A DNA stretch of 64,000 nt from positions 122,244,610 through 122,308,609 of the forward strand of contig CM077647.1 in NCBI GenBank assembly GCA_039707465.1. The letters run 5' to 3'. The DNA is from Rhabdophis nuchalis. Its lineage: Eukaryota > Chordata > Lepidosauria > Squamata > Natricidae. The notes under the pieces were generated by a model. That model was not told the DNA's origin. It did not search any database and worked only from the letters and a program-made list of their open reading frames with translations. Position 1 is the first letter of the stretch, and each line of letters opens with the position of its first letter. Positions 21,803 through 33,640 of this stretch are shown here, piece by piece. A program made the translations under genes and the position numbers.

Positions 21803-21922
21803 ATTGATACATATAGGTAAGAAAGTGATTTTGATTATGTGTCATCAAATCAGTGTTTACTCTTAATAACACTGATTTGATGACACATAATCAAAATCAC
21901 TTTCTTACCTATATGCATCAAT
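21803..21922. repeat. 55-bp near-perfect palindrome with 10-bp spacer
   Basis: The left arm (21803-21857) and right arm (21868-21922) are reverse complements with a single mismatch (ATACATATAGG versus CCTATATGCAT). Each arm resembles a BovB-type 3' terminal sequence (GTGTCATCAAATCAGTGT, then ACTCTTA), so the structure looks like two such ends facing each other. It could equally be a foldback MITE. Confidence 0.85.
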
Positions 21923-22196
21923 TTGACAGGATCAGACCATTCAGATTTATTACATCCTTCCCTTTTGCTTAAGGCTCTTCCTCAAGGCTGCATTAATATG
22001 TATTCTTCCATTCCTTGAGCTATCAGAAAGGAATACTGGTATAATTTGTGCTGCTGGATAGCTGTACTATGAATAAAATTGCCAATAGGTTTTACATGTA
22101 GTAATGTGTTTATAGTTTTGATACAGGACAAATTAAGGGTTGATTCCTCCAATTGTATTGCCTCTTCTTCAGAACCCACAAATGTATGAAAAATGA

Positions 22197-22640
22197 TAGA
22201 ATAGAATAGATTATAATTTTATTGGTCATGTGTGATTGGACGCACAAGGAAATTTGTCTTTGATTCATATGATCTTAGTGCACATAACAGAATAAAATAC
22301 ATTCATCAAGAATAAAAAGATACAACACTTACTGATAGTCAAGTGTCTAATACGCTATCAAATTGTACTAGGAAACAAATAAAAACAATATAAATTGAAA
22401 GATACAAGCAACATGGTTGTAGTCATAAGTGGGGAGAGATAGGTACGAGGAAGGAAAAGAATAATAATAGTAATACATTCTTAGTAAATTATTGACATGT
22501 TGTGAGAATTAGTTGTTAAGCAGAGTGATGGCATTCAGGAAAAAACTGTTCTTGTGTCTAGTTGTTCTGGTGTGCAGTGCCCTATAGCGTTGTTTTGTGG
22601 GTAGAAGTTTAAACAATTTATGTTATACATTATTATTATA
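22197..22640 (-). mobile_element. Snake CR1-L3 LINE 3' end with (AATAG)n
   Basis: At the left the (GAATA)n array leads into TTTTATTGGTCATGTGTG and GGACGCACAAGGAAATTTG. Further in are GTGATGGCATTCAGGAAAAAACTG and TTCTTGTGTCTAGTTGTTC. This combination, read on the minus strand, is the 3' end of the snake LINE known to seed AATAG microsatellites. It is the strongest single hint that the host is a snake. Confidence 0.8.
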
Positions 22641-23186
22641 ATAATTTATATATAATATTGTAATAATTTATTATAATATAATATAAGAATTATAACTAAT
22701 AATTCTCTTTGACACGTGATGTGATGCAGTGGATGAATTGATGGGTATTTGGGGCACAAGCTATTTAATTATCTTTCAAGTTGCCCAAGTGACAAGTCAC
22801 TAATATGGTGCTGCTCCATGCCAGTGTCCTGTTACATGGGCTATTTCTGAATATATGTCAAGTAGACTTTTGGCAATTTCCCAAAACAGTTGAGCTGACT
22901 GGGTGCAGAGATGGAACAGTGCAGGGTTAATTGGAAGGGACCTGTCCAGCAAATTGAGAAAACTGTTTTATGCATCATCCTAAGTTCCTCCTCTATCTCA
23001 CAACTTGTCAGCTGGGCTTTTTCTTAACCAAAGTTTGCATCCTTCCAGAAGCATGCTATTCCCATGTCAGGAATGGCCTGAGTGACACATTGCCAGATGC
23101 AATGAAGAAGTTGCAAAGAGCATTTGGGTGCTCCCTTCCAGGCTACCTTATGCCTCTAAGTTGCCCTTGTAACCTCTCATTCCAAA

Positions 23187-23241
23187 AAAGGAAGGAAGGA
23201 AGGAAGGAAGGAAGGAAGGAAGGAAGGAAGGAAAAAAAAGA
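23187..23241 (+). repeat. (GGAA)n microsatellite
   Basis: About eleven perfect GGAA/GAAG tetramers followed by an A-rich stretch; no element body recognised on either side. Confidence 0.95.
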
Positions 23242-23498
23242 TGATTTCACACTAATTCATATTTCAAATTAGTAACTTAGGCAAGAGAATAATTTGGATG
23301 TAGCTGGCAGCATCTGAAATTAGCCTGTGTATGTAAAATGTTATAACCTGCGAGTAACAGAACTAGTAGGAGGTGCAGTTATACAAAAGCTCTTGTTGGC
23401 AAAGATGCAACTCTGTTAATGAACTAGTTGAGGAAAGAAGCAACCACACACACTGGTAGATCCAACTCATACCCCTTGCTTAAATCAACCTTTGCAAC

Positions 23499-23649
23499 CA
23501 GTGGTGGGTTTCCAATTTTTTTTTTACTACCGGTTCACTCGTGTGTGTGCGTGCATGTGCAGAAGTGTCTGGGTGGGCGGGCAGAGCCTCTCGCTGCCGC
23601 CACTACTGGTTCTCCCGATCTGGGCAGAACCGGGAGCAACCCACATCTG
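23499..23649. mobile_element. hAT-type MITE (151 bp)
   Basis: It begins CAGTGGTGGGTTTCC and ends GCAACCCACATCTG, imperfect inverted repeats. The octamer TTTGCAAC is duplicated perfectly at 23491-23498 and 23650-23657. The interior has TTTTTACTACCGGTTC and a GC-rich core. It is the same family as 2500, 4862, 36196 and 41424. Confidence 0.93.
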
Positions 23650-24508
23650 TTTGCAACATTAGATTGACAGCTTCTTCAAAGACTGATAATACCTTTTCTT
23701 TAAAGATGGATGTAGTGCAGTTTTAAAAAAATATGATTTAAAAAAAAAGACATTAGTTTTCCCAAAGAGGACTACATATGTACCTAAAGAGCATGCATAA
23801 ATGCCCAGATAGCATATTTGACAGAGACCCAGCCAATGCCTTGGCAGAAATGTGAACAGTAATGTTTGGTCTCTATATGAGCCCAAGCTGAAATGACCAT
23901 GGACAACATGCCCACTGACTAAGGGTAAAATGATTCTGAGGCTAATAGGAACTTGCTAGAGCTCAGGTCCTGGTTTAGGGACATTTCCAATATCATCGTA
24001 ATAAGATGGCAAGGCTTTTGTTGGAAAAAGGAGAAGTAATATAAGAGAAGTAATATACTTCTCCTATATTACTATTGCTACCTAAACAGCTACAGCTAAG
24101 CTACTTTCTCAACTGATTGCCAATAAAAAAAGGTAACTGCCATGAAAATACGTCCATTAAAAATAGACACATGTTACATGTGTCTATTTATGTTATAGTT
24201 ATTGGGATATGAGGATGAGCCCTAAGAACATAGATGTGACCAGACACATCCCTGAAAACAAAGTTGATTAGTTACACTAACTTTTCAAATAATCAAATAA
24301 TTTCAAATAATTTTGAAAAATTAAAATAGTGTAAAAAGATTAGGAGAACTAGGGAGCTTGGCAAACATTAAGAGAAACATTCAGCATCATATTGGTATAG
24401 TAATTAATAGAAAAGAGGTGGTTAAGAGAAATAAAGTTGCATCATAGCAATTAATAAATGACGTTATGGAAAGTTTCAATATTTTTAAATGCTGTTTATC
24501 ATCTAACT

Positions 24509-24884
24509 CAGTGGTAGTCAACTTGGTCCCTATCGCCCACTAGTGGGCATTCCAGCTTTCATGGTGGGTGGTAGGGTTTTTGTCTGATACCAAAGCACTT
24601 TCCTTTTTTTTATTTGACTTAAAAAAAAAATTCATAGCATTATTTAAAAACATTTTCGTTAGGTTTTCATAAAATTCCCTGTGACAATTTAAATTTCTGA
24701 AAATATACTATTTGTATTGCCTGAGCATGATTTAATTTGCTGTAACTCTGCTTTATAAATTATATAAAGTTACTCCCCTACTTTATAAATCACCATTACT
24801 GTGGAACCGGTGGGTGGTCAGAAAATTTTACTACTAACAGAGATACAAAAGTGGGCAGTAGGTATAAAAAGGTTGACTACTCTG
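24509..24884. mobile_element. hAT-type non-autonomous element (376 bp)
   Basis: The left end CAGTGGTAGTCAACTTGG pairs with the right end AAGGTTGACTACTCTG. ATCTAACT (24501-24508) and ATCTAATT (24885-24892) form an 8-bp duplication with one change. The subterminal GTGGGCATTCCAGC and GTGGGCAGTAGG add to the repeat. The interior is AT-rich with no ORF. Confidence 0.9.
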
Positions 24885-24904
24885 ATCTAATTGAATTCTT
24901 CTTC

Positions 24905-26000
24905 TTCTGTGTTTAGATCAAATTTTAAACCGCTAGGATGAAGCCACCCTCTTGACTTTGTCATTGGCCCCGAAAAAATCATTATCGGTACATGTTTCTG
25001 GTTGTAGCCGGCATATCAGCAGTTGGGCCAGGCTCTATTTCTCTCCACATTCACATAACATGTTATCGTCCGCTAAAGCTTCCACTTGAGCGTATTGGTT
25101 TTACATTAGGCACTCCAACTCTCAACCTATTCAGGTAGTATAAGGGAGGTTAAATCCTTAGCTATAGCCACCTTTAATGTTTTTCCTTGCTCAATGGTTT
25201 TTTTCTTTTCCTACATCTTTTAATTTGGTTTTGTTCTTTTGGACCTTCAAGAATGTGTTTTCTTTCCATAAAGCTGTTCTTAGATTTGAGTTGGTGAGCT
25301 TCTCCGTTCAGAGGATATCAAGGATCATCTTCTTGCTTAGTTCTCTCAACATCTGCTGCTACTTTTCTCCTGATCTTAGGTGGGGAAATGCCACTGGGAG
25401 GATATATTTTCTCATTGGTGTACGTTTGAGATAACTTGTCACTAAGCATATTGCTTCATTGACAAATTATGATATCGGTTTGTTACCAATGTGTAGATAT
25501 GCCCCACACTGGAGCAACATACTCTGTTGCAGAGATGTTCAAGGCCGAAGCTGATGTGCACAATGTAGATAGTTGGGCTCCCCATTTGTAGTTATCAATT
25601 TCCTAATATTGTTCTTCGAGGTGACTTTACCTTAAGTGTTCAGGCAATGCTTTTTAAAAAAACAGCATCCTGTTGAATGCCACACTGAGATACTTCAGAA
25701 AGTCCTCGAAAATTGTGGACCAATATTTCAAACTACAGTCAGGCGTACCTTATGCAATAGCAATTTTGATTGCCAGCTAATCCTTCTCACACTAAATCAG
25801 ACCTGGAAAAACCAAGGAATAAATTCACCAAAGAGGACTTTGTCAAGACCAATTATAACAATGATATCAATAAATATTGAGGGATTGCCTAACAAAAACC
25901 TTATTAGAGTATACCTAACTGAATTTAGAATACCTAAAAATGGTACATACCTGGACCTAAACTGGTACCAAATAATGGAAACTAATAATAATTATTAATA
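24905..26000 (-). mobile_element. Degenerate LINE, RT C-terminal half (clade undetermined)
   Basis: Translating the minus strand across frameshifts gives an RT C-terminal region. It has text like 'KALPEHL' and 'IDNYKWGAQLSTLCTSASAL' (about 25560-25650), then 'ISATEYVAPVW' (about 25525), 'HLRSGEK' and 'YPLNGEAHQL' (about 25300-25380). A terminal cysteine-rich block, roughly C-E-C-G-E-K...L-L-I-C, lies near 25040-25080. The AEYxxPVW motif and C-terminal Cys cluster are seen in several LINE clades. The + strand frame at 25636-25998 is a shadow of this. Confidence 0.5.
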
Positions 26001-27479
26001 TGATAGTTCATTTACTTTAAAAGCAAATTATAAATAAACTACAAATAAAATAAGGGATTGAAGAGAAAACAAAAGGAACTCATAGTTATCACAGTCAAGT
26101 GGGAGATAAGGAATGCCCAGACAATAACAGGCTAGACTGAGACCTTTCTGATGCTATCCTTAGCAGGACCCAGCCTTTGCTGAATATAAATAGAATATCC
26201 TATTGGGGATTTATAGTTGCGACTTCTGTTGTTGGTTTTATTTTGTGGCTTGCTAACATGTAGGCTTGCCTATACGTTTGGGCAAGTGAATTTACTGAGG
26301 CCATTGATTAGTTAATAAATAGCCATTCTCATTACTGTCTGATATTCTTTTCTAGGTATAAATTTCTCCCTAATGTCAGTGTCACCTGGGAACAGAAATG
26401 TACCAAGTCAAAATTGTTCTGGCCAAAGCATACAGCTCTCTGGGATGTGGGTAAAGTACCATTTTAAGGTGGTCTAGATGATCCAAAACTTGTTAGGTCA
26501 TCTTTTCAAGGATGCTTCCTTACCTAAACCGATGAACCGAATGATCACAGGGAGGCAAAAAAAATAGTGGGAGTGGGTAGGAGTTTCAAATTCCTCCTGT
26601 CACCCCCCCACTGACTTTACTTATGGGAAGCTGACAGGGACCACTGGAAATCATCATCATCACGAGTGCAGGATCCTGCTGCTGCAGGGCGGTGCAGATT
26701 GTTGCATTGGCCATAACTTCACCAATACAACTGGCGTGAAAATCCTTTTCATTTCAATCCCAGGGGGTCACAGATATTGGATGCATTCTTTTAGTTAGCC
26801 CATTTGAGGCACCTTGATTTAAAAATTGTTGCCCAATTGACGGTTACAAACATTCAATCCAGGAGAGTTTTAATTGTATGTAGATGGCACAGTGGCAGGA
26901 TTGTGACAGCTTATGTAGGATTGAGTGTTATGTAGGATTGAGTTGCATTACTGAAAGTAGCAAAGAAGGGCTGAACATAAATCATGAGCTGAGGACAGGG
27001 CAAAGTGATCACCATGAGGATAGGTAAAAATAGGGTTGCCAGGCCTTTCGGATGATGCTGTAATCTACCTTTTATGATACTTATTTATAATTCATCCTTT
27101 CTAGTGTCTTAGTATTTTTTACGATGCAGAAAAACAAAATAAAAGTAAAGTAAAATAGTCTTAGAATGCTAATGGTTAAAGTAACAAAAGAAAAGCCCAA
27201 AATAACCTATTTAAAAATGAAAATGTGCATTATCAATACAGATGAGGAGATCTGTATAACCCATGTCAATTCTTGCTCTCCTTTCAGGATTTACTTTCCC
27301 TTTTAGTTGATGCTTTTTAACCAGACCCTTAAGGAGTCTCGCTGGCTTCCATTGTTTGTATGGAACATCCTTCCAGGGCCTTTTAGCTGTCACTAAAGGC
27401 AGCTTTTCCCCAGCTTGAAAACCGCAGAAAAGACCTCAGCCTCGCCGTGTTATATCGAAGTATATTGAAGCGGGTTACT

Positions 27480-28215
27480 ATTTTTATTTGCCTGGCAGAG
27501 AGCGCGAATCTCTTCCCAATCCTCACCCCCAACTCGTTTTTTTTGGGGGGGGGGGGATAGCCCTTTTCCTACAGGAGACAAAGAACACGGGCTGGGGGAA
27601 AAAGCGCAAGGACTCGACACATGCGCACACGCCTGCAGGGTGGTGTCTGATGAAAGAGGACACGGGCGAGCTTTTTGCGCCTGCTTGGTCGAGCCCGCTC
27701 GGGCAGCATTGGGTGGGCCTTCGCGAACGCGCGTGTACGGCTTCTTCTAGGGAAGGTTCCGGAGCTGTAGGCGCGTCCCCGGCTTTAGTTAAGCGCGCTC
27801 TTCTTCGGTCGCTCTTTCTCTCCTGTCACTCCCCCTCCTCCCGGCTCTAGCGAGCGAGACTTTCCAGCGAGCTCTCCTTGCAGCAGAGTTAGCAGCCGCA
27901 GCACCAGGTAGGGTTCCCCCACAGGGGTGCCGGCTGCTTCCAGCCGGGGAAGGTACACCCGGGGCCTTCAGGCTTTCCAAGCGTTGGGGGATCGGGGATG
28001 GCCGGGCGGGATGCGTGGAACGCACAGGTGCGTGCGGTTACGCAGCGATTGCTCCGGCAATGGCTGGAAACGGAGGTGTCGTACAGATAAAATAGCTCGG
28101 GAGTCAACGGGCTTCAGATCTCTGCGTAATTGGAGCGGAGCGGAAGGTCGGCGGATAGACACCTTTCGCTCCGTCTTTACCGTTACTGTTAGCGCTGCCG
28201 CCTCTTAGCCCGTGG
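27480..28215 (+). promoter_or_regulatory. MAPT: CpG island, probable MAPT promoter
   Basis: After about 10 kb of AT-rich DNA the sequence becomes strongly GC- and CpG-rich (for example GCGAACGCGCGTGTACG near 27723 and TTAAGCGCGCTCTTC near 27787), then fades after about 28.2 kb. There is no clear TATA box, fitting a CpG-island promoter. A good splice donor lies inside it at 27908, and the next downstream exon in the same direction is the MAPT start-codon exon. The open frames through this block are a consequence of low AT content and are not supported as genes. In mammals MAPT also starts in such an island; that part is family knowledge. Confidence 0.75.
27780..27907 (+). other. MAPT: MAPT non-coding exon 0 (start approximate)
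   Basis: This is the proposed first, untranslated exon. Its 3' end is placed at CGCAGCACCAG, followed by the donor GTAGGG at 27908. In human MAPT exon 0 likewise ends in CAG and is spliced to an exon starting GTGAACTTTGAACCAGG just before the ATG. The counterpart found here starts GTGACCTTTCTGATAGG at 49150. The segment is pyrimidine-rich with CTCTCCTGTCACTCCCCC and CTCCCGGCTCTAGC. The transcription start cannot be fixed from sequence, so the left edge is a guess within the island. The donor is moderately strong, and other GT sites in the island (for example 28027) cannot be excluded. Confidence 0.6.
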
Positions 28216-30369
28216 CATTTGGAGCAGCTTATCTCTCCTCGCCTCCTTTAACCGCACTCCTTCCTCGGAGTAAGAGGAGCCTTATTGCCAATACGCACTC
28301 GCCACCTGTCTTTGCTCTGCAAATTAGCGCTTTTCTTTCTTGGTGTATTGTAAGCTCGGCACTCAATGGAGATTCTCGCAGTACAAAATGGGGCAGGAGG
28401 GGTGTGTCTCCGAGACCCTCAAGGGTAGATGTAGTTGCATGAGAAGCGGCAGAGGTTTAGGAAGGGCTTTGAAAAGCATAGCATTGTTTCATTTTCATTC
28501 ATTTGCTGAAATACAGCGTGGGATGTGATTTTCACGTGCGTGTGCCTGTTTTTAAACAATTTTTTATTTTCCAAATGAGTCATTTTATATTTTAATGATG
28601 TCTTAGTTTAAACTTCCTATTCTTTTCTTTCTGGTATTCTTTTCTTTCTCTCCAAAATCTGGACCATTTGGTTTTCTGTTTGGAAAGCCCATTTTAATTG
28701 TTTGAGGGTGATGGCGAATTATATGCTGTTGGTACTGCAGTAGGTGTGGATCTTGGAAAGAGAAAAAGGATGGGCTCCCTGCTCTTCATTTCGGTGGTGC
28801 CATGTTTTGCAGTCCATGTCACGTTTCTAACAATTAGATGGTGAAAAACCTCCGAATACCTATGAAAGGGAAAAAATATCCTTCTTCCGTTTTCATAAAT
28901 TTATAAATTAATCCATTTTCATCAAGCATAGAAAGAAAGAATTTTATAAAGACCATCTTTCCTGAGAAATAAACTGCTTTGTTCCAGATATGTAGGTCAA
29001 CATTATGAGATTTACATTTTCAGTGGGTGTGATTGGCGAGTTGGTGAAAAATAAAAAAAAACATGTAATTTCCCCCATGTCTCTATCCCCCCCTCCCCCA
29101 CAAACATCTGTGTATACTCATTTGGCTATAGATGCAGTAGTCTTTGGGGAGGGGTTTTTTCCCTAGATTATCTTTCAAAGAATTTCTGCCACTATCCAAT
29201 GATTTCACACATGATAGTTGTGTCCCTTCAGCATCTCCACTGATTTTTCTCAGAGAAAAATGGATCTAATATCAGCAGCTGGTCACGCCCCTACTCCACC
29301 AGAATACATGGATGCAAAGTGCCATTTTCATTGGGTAAAAGCTGTGGTATGTTCTTGTAGCTTGGGTGGGGATGGAAGGGGAAAACTCTTTTGTCTACTG
29401 CTAGTGTTAGCATTAACTGTAAGTTATTTTTGCTAGGCTTAATATAATAATATATTTTATTAGATATTTTTTGCTGTGTTTTCTTTTTAAAAGGGTAGCA
29501 GTTGATTATAATTTGAAAACCTGTACAGTGCTATAAATAAGGGCTGCAAATGCATTTTAAGCATTTTGATATAATTCTTTGTATGCTTTTCCTTAGATCT
29601 TCAACTAGTTGATATGCAAGGTATAGCATTCATGATTATTGATTTTCATAATGTATGAAAATTATACATTGCTAATTTAATAATAGGGTCTTGGGTGAGA
29701 TGATGATAAATTAGGAACGTTATTAAAAACCATCCAGTGGGCATATTGCTAAGATTAGAAAGAACATGGAGTTTCTGGGACATTTATGTATATAAGACTT
29801 CTATGCCACTTGAACCACATGACTTTAAGCAGTTGTACAGACCAACACAATATATATATATAACATATAACATTTAATAGAAAATATACACATCAAATCA
29901 ATACCTGATATTATCCCTAGCACATGAATGAGAATACCCTCCTAATAATCAGGAGATGACATCAGCTTTCTTTTATGAAACTGAATGACAGGGAAGCATA
30001 TGAAACAATGATCCCATTATAGCTGCTGAGGAAATCTTGTTTTATTACAGTAAAACTTGGATTCTGTTTTTGCCTCATCTCAATTTTGTGTTTTATATTG
30101 CAAACTATCTTGGAAGTAATTACAATTCTCCCACCGGCCAAGGTTTTTTTTACAAACATGTGGGATTCTTCTTTAATTTTTTTAAATGCTGCTTACTTTT
30201 CTGACCATATAGTTTAATTTTAATTATAGTGAATGGTTTTTAATGATGGTTGGTTCCATTTGTACTTTATGCTCTACATGGTTGGTTTTGGTCTTTTTGG
30301 CAGATGTGCAGAACTTAGAGAAATGAAGATTTTGAAAATATGATTCCTTATTTTTTTAATTCTCTTTAC

Positions 30370-30386
30370 TCCCCCCCCCCCCCCCC
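30370..30386 (+). repeat. Poly-C run
   Basis: About 16 consecutive C within AT-rich intron. G-rich on the complement, so it could form i-motif or G-quadruplex-type structure, but homopolymer slippage is the simplest reading. Confidence 0.9.
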
Positions 30387-31024
30387 AAGAAGTTTCCCTA
30401 TCTCTACCCTCATTTCAGGCCCTTATATTGGAAAGGCATTGGAAACACAGGAAATCTCCAAAAATTACTAATAGTAATTACTAATATGTTTATTTGTACT
30501 TTGTCATGGATATTTTAAAATAATGTTTCATAAGGATACTCACTAATAGGGACAATGTTAATTAGGCTTTTCAGGGCATTTGAATGGATGTTTTGTGGTG
30601 TGCTTTGATGCGAACACACAAACAAAATCCTTGAAGTTGCTCCCTTCCTTGTTCTCTGAAAGCATATTTTTTGCACAGCTCAGCCTAATTGCTTTGAGAG
30701 GTTTCTCAGGTTGTCTTCCCACACATGTGAACGTACAACTTCTTGGCTGATGGTTCCAGTAGAAGTGATCTATGCCTGGGAAACCTCTGTGGCCAAATTA
30801 GGTAGACCCTTCCTACTTGGACTTGTGCATCTGAGAGAATTGGGAAATGGGTAAATTTTATAGGAAGATTATTGTAATTTTGTAAAATTTAGCATGTACC
30901 TGTGGTGACATGAGGAATGGCATGGCAGACTAGGCTGAGGAAGTCAATCAGATGAGTTCCCTTAATTGTAACTGCAGCTTGTTTACTTGAACTTGGATAA
31001 ACTTTTTCAAAATAAGGCTTATTT

Positions 31025-31136
31025 GTGGGCTGTTCTGGCATAAAATAAAACATGTTTAAGATGTAAAATTATATGCTGCCCAGAGTTGCTTTTCATTAAT
31101 TGAGTGGCCATATAAATTTGATAAATAAATAAACAT
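31025..31136 (+). mobile_element. Old L2 LINE 3' end
   Basis: TATGCTGCCCAGAGTTGC, GAGTGGCCATATAAATTTG and (ATAA)n follow the L2 tail layout ('gccgcccagagt...ggcggtataaattt...aataaa'). It is diverged relative to the other copies in the window. Confidence 0.65.
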
Positions 31137-32237
31137 TTACATTCTCTTTTGGCTTTTCAGCCATTCTGGATTTTTCTGCTTCTTTTAGTGGGTGCTTCAT
31201 TAAAAGGACAGAAAGGGGAGAGGCTTCTGTTGTAAGAGCTATTTAGTTAATTGCAGTCTTGATTGTGTAATACTTTTCTTTTGAAAGCCTGCATTCATAG
31301 ACAGCAAACATTGGAGGAACAAATTGCTATTGACTTTTAACAGAAATATGCCATGGGCATTTAACTTAGAAGTCTTGTTTAGTGAGGTTTCTTTAGAGGA
31401 CTGGAATCAAAGTAGAGCAATTTGGGGTTTCTTCCTCTTAAAATATAAATGGGAAATTGTTTGTGTCTGTTTTTGCATTTGTATAGGATAACACACTGTT
31501 CTATAGTATGTTGTCTCCAATCTATTTTGCTGTGTAGCATCTCTAGTCCATTTCATGATCTGTATCTTATATTACAGTGTAATAACTTAAAGGTAATTGA
31601 CAAAAAGTATTGGGCAAAGGGCATAATTAATATCTCCTTACTTTTATGGGGTGTAATTATGGTGGTGTCATATTGTCCTTTAAAAAATAAGTTTTTCCTT
31701 ACTGACACATTTCTATTTTTCCACCTTGTCTCTTATTTCCTTGGAATATAAATTTTTAGAAATGTATTTTACACATGCATCTGTTTACAATTTAGAGATA
31801 AAACATTAAATTATTTTATATTGTGTTTACATTTCTATTATTATACAGTTATTTCTAATTGTATACATTTTAAATTGCCTCTGAATAAAATGAAGTGTTT
31901 CACTTGCAGAAATTCAGTGAGGAAAGAAGAATAAATGTTTTTGACCAAAGTCAGAATATACTTTGGCAAGTCATCCAAATGCAAGTAGCAAACTTAGGAT
32001 CTCTGAGACTTTCTTGAGGAATGTATATATGAATCAATCAGGATAATATAAAAGGTTAACATGTTGTGGTAATAGTAGAACTGGATAGGGCCTTCACATC
32101 ATGGAGATTATTCAGTCAGTTGCTGTCTCTTAGCCAAGCCTATTTGTCCTTTATCATAATGATATAAGGGGAGATACCTATGTTTTCTATTTTGAACTAT
32201 AAATAAAATTAGTCAGTTGTTTCAAATAAGGTTTCCT

Positions 32238-32555
32238 GTAGAGATAAGTTTATTTAGTGACTGTTCAAAGTTACAACAGCAGTTAAAAAAATGACTTACG
32301 ACCATCAAAATTCAGATGCTTGGCAATTGGTTCATATTTATGACCGCGATCAGCTTTTGTGGCCTTCTGACAAGCAAAGTCAATGGGGACGCCAGATTCA
32401 CAATAGCCAGGTTACTAACTTAACTACTACAATGATTCACTTAACAACTGTGACAAGAAATGTAAAATGGGGCAAAAGTCAATTAACAAATGTTGTCTCA
32501 CTTAACAAAAGAAATTTTGGGCTCAATTGTGGTAATTACTTGAGAACTACCTGCA
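32238..32555. mobile_element. Non-autonomous TIR element, 'AGTCCTCAACTT' family
   Basis: It contains GTGACTGTTCAAAGTTACAA, ATTCAGATGCTTGGCAA, CTTCTGACAAGCAAAGTCAA, GATTCACTTAACAACTGTGA and GGGCTCAATTGTGG in the same order as the copy at 20191. It ends CTTGAGAACTACCTG. The left terminal repeat has decayed. About 80% similar to the copy at 20191 by eye. Confidence 0.75.
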
Positions 32556-32959
32556 TAGAAAACTGAATAGAAAAAGTGCTGCTTGACGATGCAATATGCA
32601 TCATCATTCATTAGCCAATTAATCTCTTCACATATGTGGCTAGACACCTCATCCCTTTTCATTATATGCATAAAATGAAGGCAAATATTATTTTTAAATA
32701 ATACTTTAATGTGTGTTTGTGTGTGTGTAGAAAAGTCACTGCAAACTAGCATAGTCGTATAATAGCAAGGTTCGTGTTTTTCTTTCTATTTGAACGTAGG
32801 GATGATTTTATATATGCATCCATATTTGCTTCACTGTTCAAATCAGATGTTTATTACAATCTTTTTGCATTAAGAAAAGTATAGTAAAGGAAAAAATAGT
32901 TTAACATAACAATTAGTTACTGGGAAAGGAAATAATAAGCCAATAGTAATAGGTGCTTT

Positions 32960-33185
32960 GGGTGCAATCCAAAACAACTGGTGTACCACTTGATCACAAT
33001 TGGCATTGACAAAATCACCAACAGTCAATTGCAAAAAGCAACCTTACTCAGAACAGCTTACATTCTGTGATGATATCTGTAACAGTATCAAATATCCACA
33101 TCTACCAATCCTTGGGCAGGACTCAATAGGTGGATAAAAATGCCAAATTGCAGTTTGAATATCTGGCTGACTATGCAACAAAATA
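32960..33185 (+). mobile_element. 3' end of an unidentified non-LTR element
   Basis: The text AACTGGTGTACCACTTG, ACTCAGAACAGCTTACATTC, CTACCAATCCTTGGGCAGG and GCAGTTTGAATATCTGGCTG leads directly into an (AAT)n tail, the layout of a LINE or SINE 3' end. I recall such a repeat in squamates but cannot name its clade. There is no ORF. Confidence 0.5.
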
Positions 33186-33228
33186 TAATAATAATAGTAG
33201 TAGCAGAATAATAATAATAATAATTAAT

Positions 33229-33299
<71 letters not shown>

Positions 33300-33640
33300 A
33301 TAGTAGTAATAGTAATAATAATAATACTTAGGACGCTGGAAAAAACACGTATCAACCATTAGCACCAGTCAATGGTATTTGTGATGCGTTTTTGAATATT
33401 CAGTTGACTGAGTTTCATGTTTAGTGAATAAAGTATATAACAGCAGCAGCAACAACAACAACAATTTGTGGCACATTTTTAAATGTTCAGTTGACTGAGT
33501 TTCATGTTTAATGAACAAAGAATAGTAGTAGTTGTAGCAGTAGTAGTAGTATACAATAATATAGTTTCATGTTTAAAGAAAAAAAGAAACAACAATAATA
33601 ATACAATAAATTAACATTTCTAATTAAAATTTTATGCAGT
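33186..33640 (+). repeat. Compound (AAT)n/(AGT)n/(CAG)n/(CAA)n microsatellite block
   Basis: Arrays of AAT, AGT, AGC and AAC trinucleotides alternate with two copies of a roughly 58-bp unique unit containing TTCAGTTGACTGAGTTTCATG (33375-33432 and 33463-33520), and a third partial copy (ATAGTTTCATGTTTAAAG) near 33562. Expansion of an initial AAT tail followed by segmental duplication explains it. Confidence 0.85.

Larger units (their letters stand above)
1..27479. other. Intergenic region upstream of MAPT
   Basis: I find no host coding exon here. The longer open frames belong to the reverse transcriptase or endonuclease of LINEs, or are antisense shadows of them. Stretches without a recognised element include roughly 900-2280, 6.1 kb flanks, 8.7-9.1, 9.2-10.5, 10.7-11.2, 19.45-19.95, 22.65-23.15, 23.9-24.5 and 26.0-27.4 kb. 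They look like neutral AT-rich DNA with short homopolymers (for example G runs at about 9917 and C/T runs at about 10324). In other vertebrates CRHR1 lies upstream of MAPT, but nothing resembling a CRHR1 exon was seen. Confidence 0.6.

Noticed and set aside
25636..25998. 120-codon + strand frame resembling the start of a LINE endonuclease (ISINIEGLPNKN)
   Set aside because: The minus strand reads as an RT C-terminus continuous with the sequence to its left, so the + frame is a shadow.
1..27479. CRHR1 exons expected by synteny upstream of MAPT
   Set aside because: No receptor-like coding exon was recognised; the gene probably lies outside the window.
27488..28208. Several open frames in the CpG island
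   Set aside because: GC-rich DNA has few stops. The frames have no recognisable domain, overlap on both strands and include the exon 0 donor.
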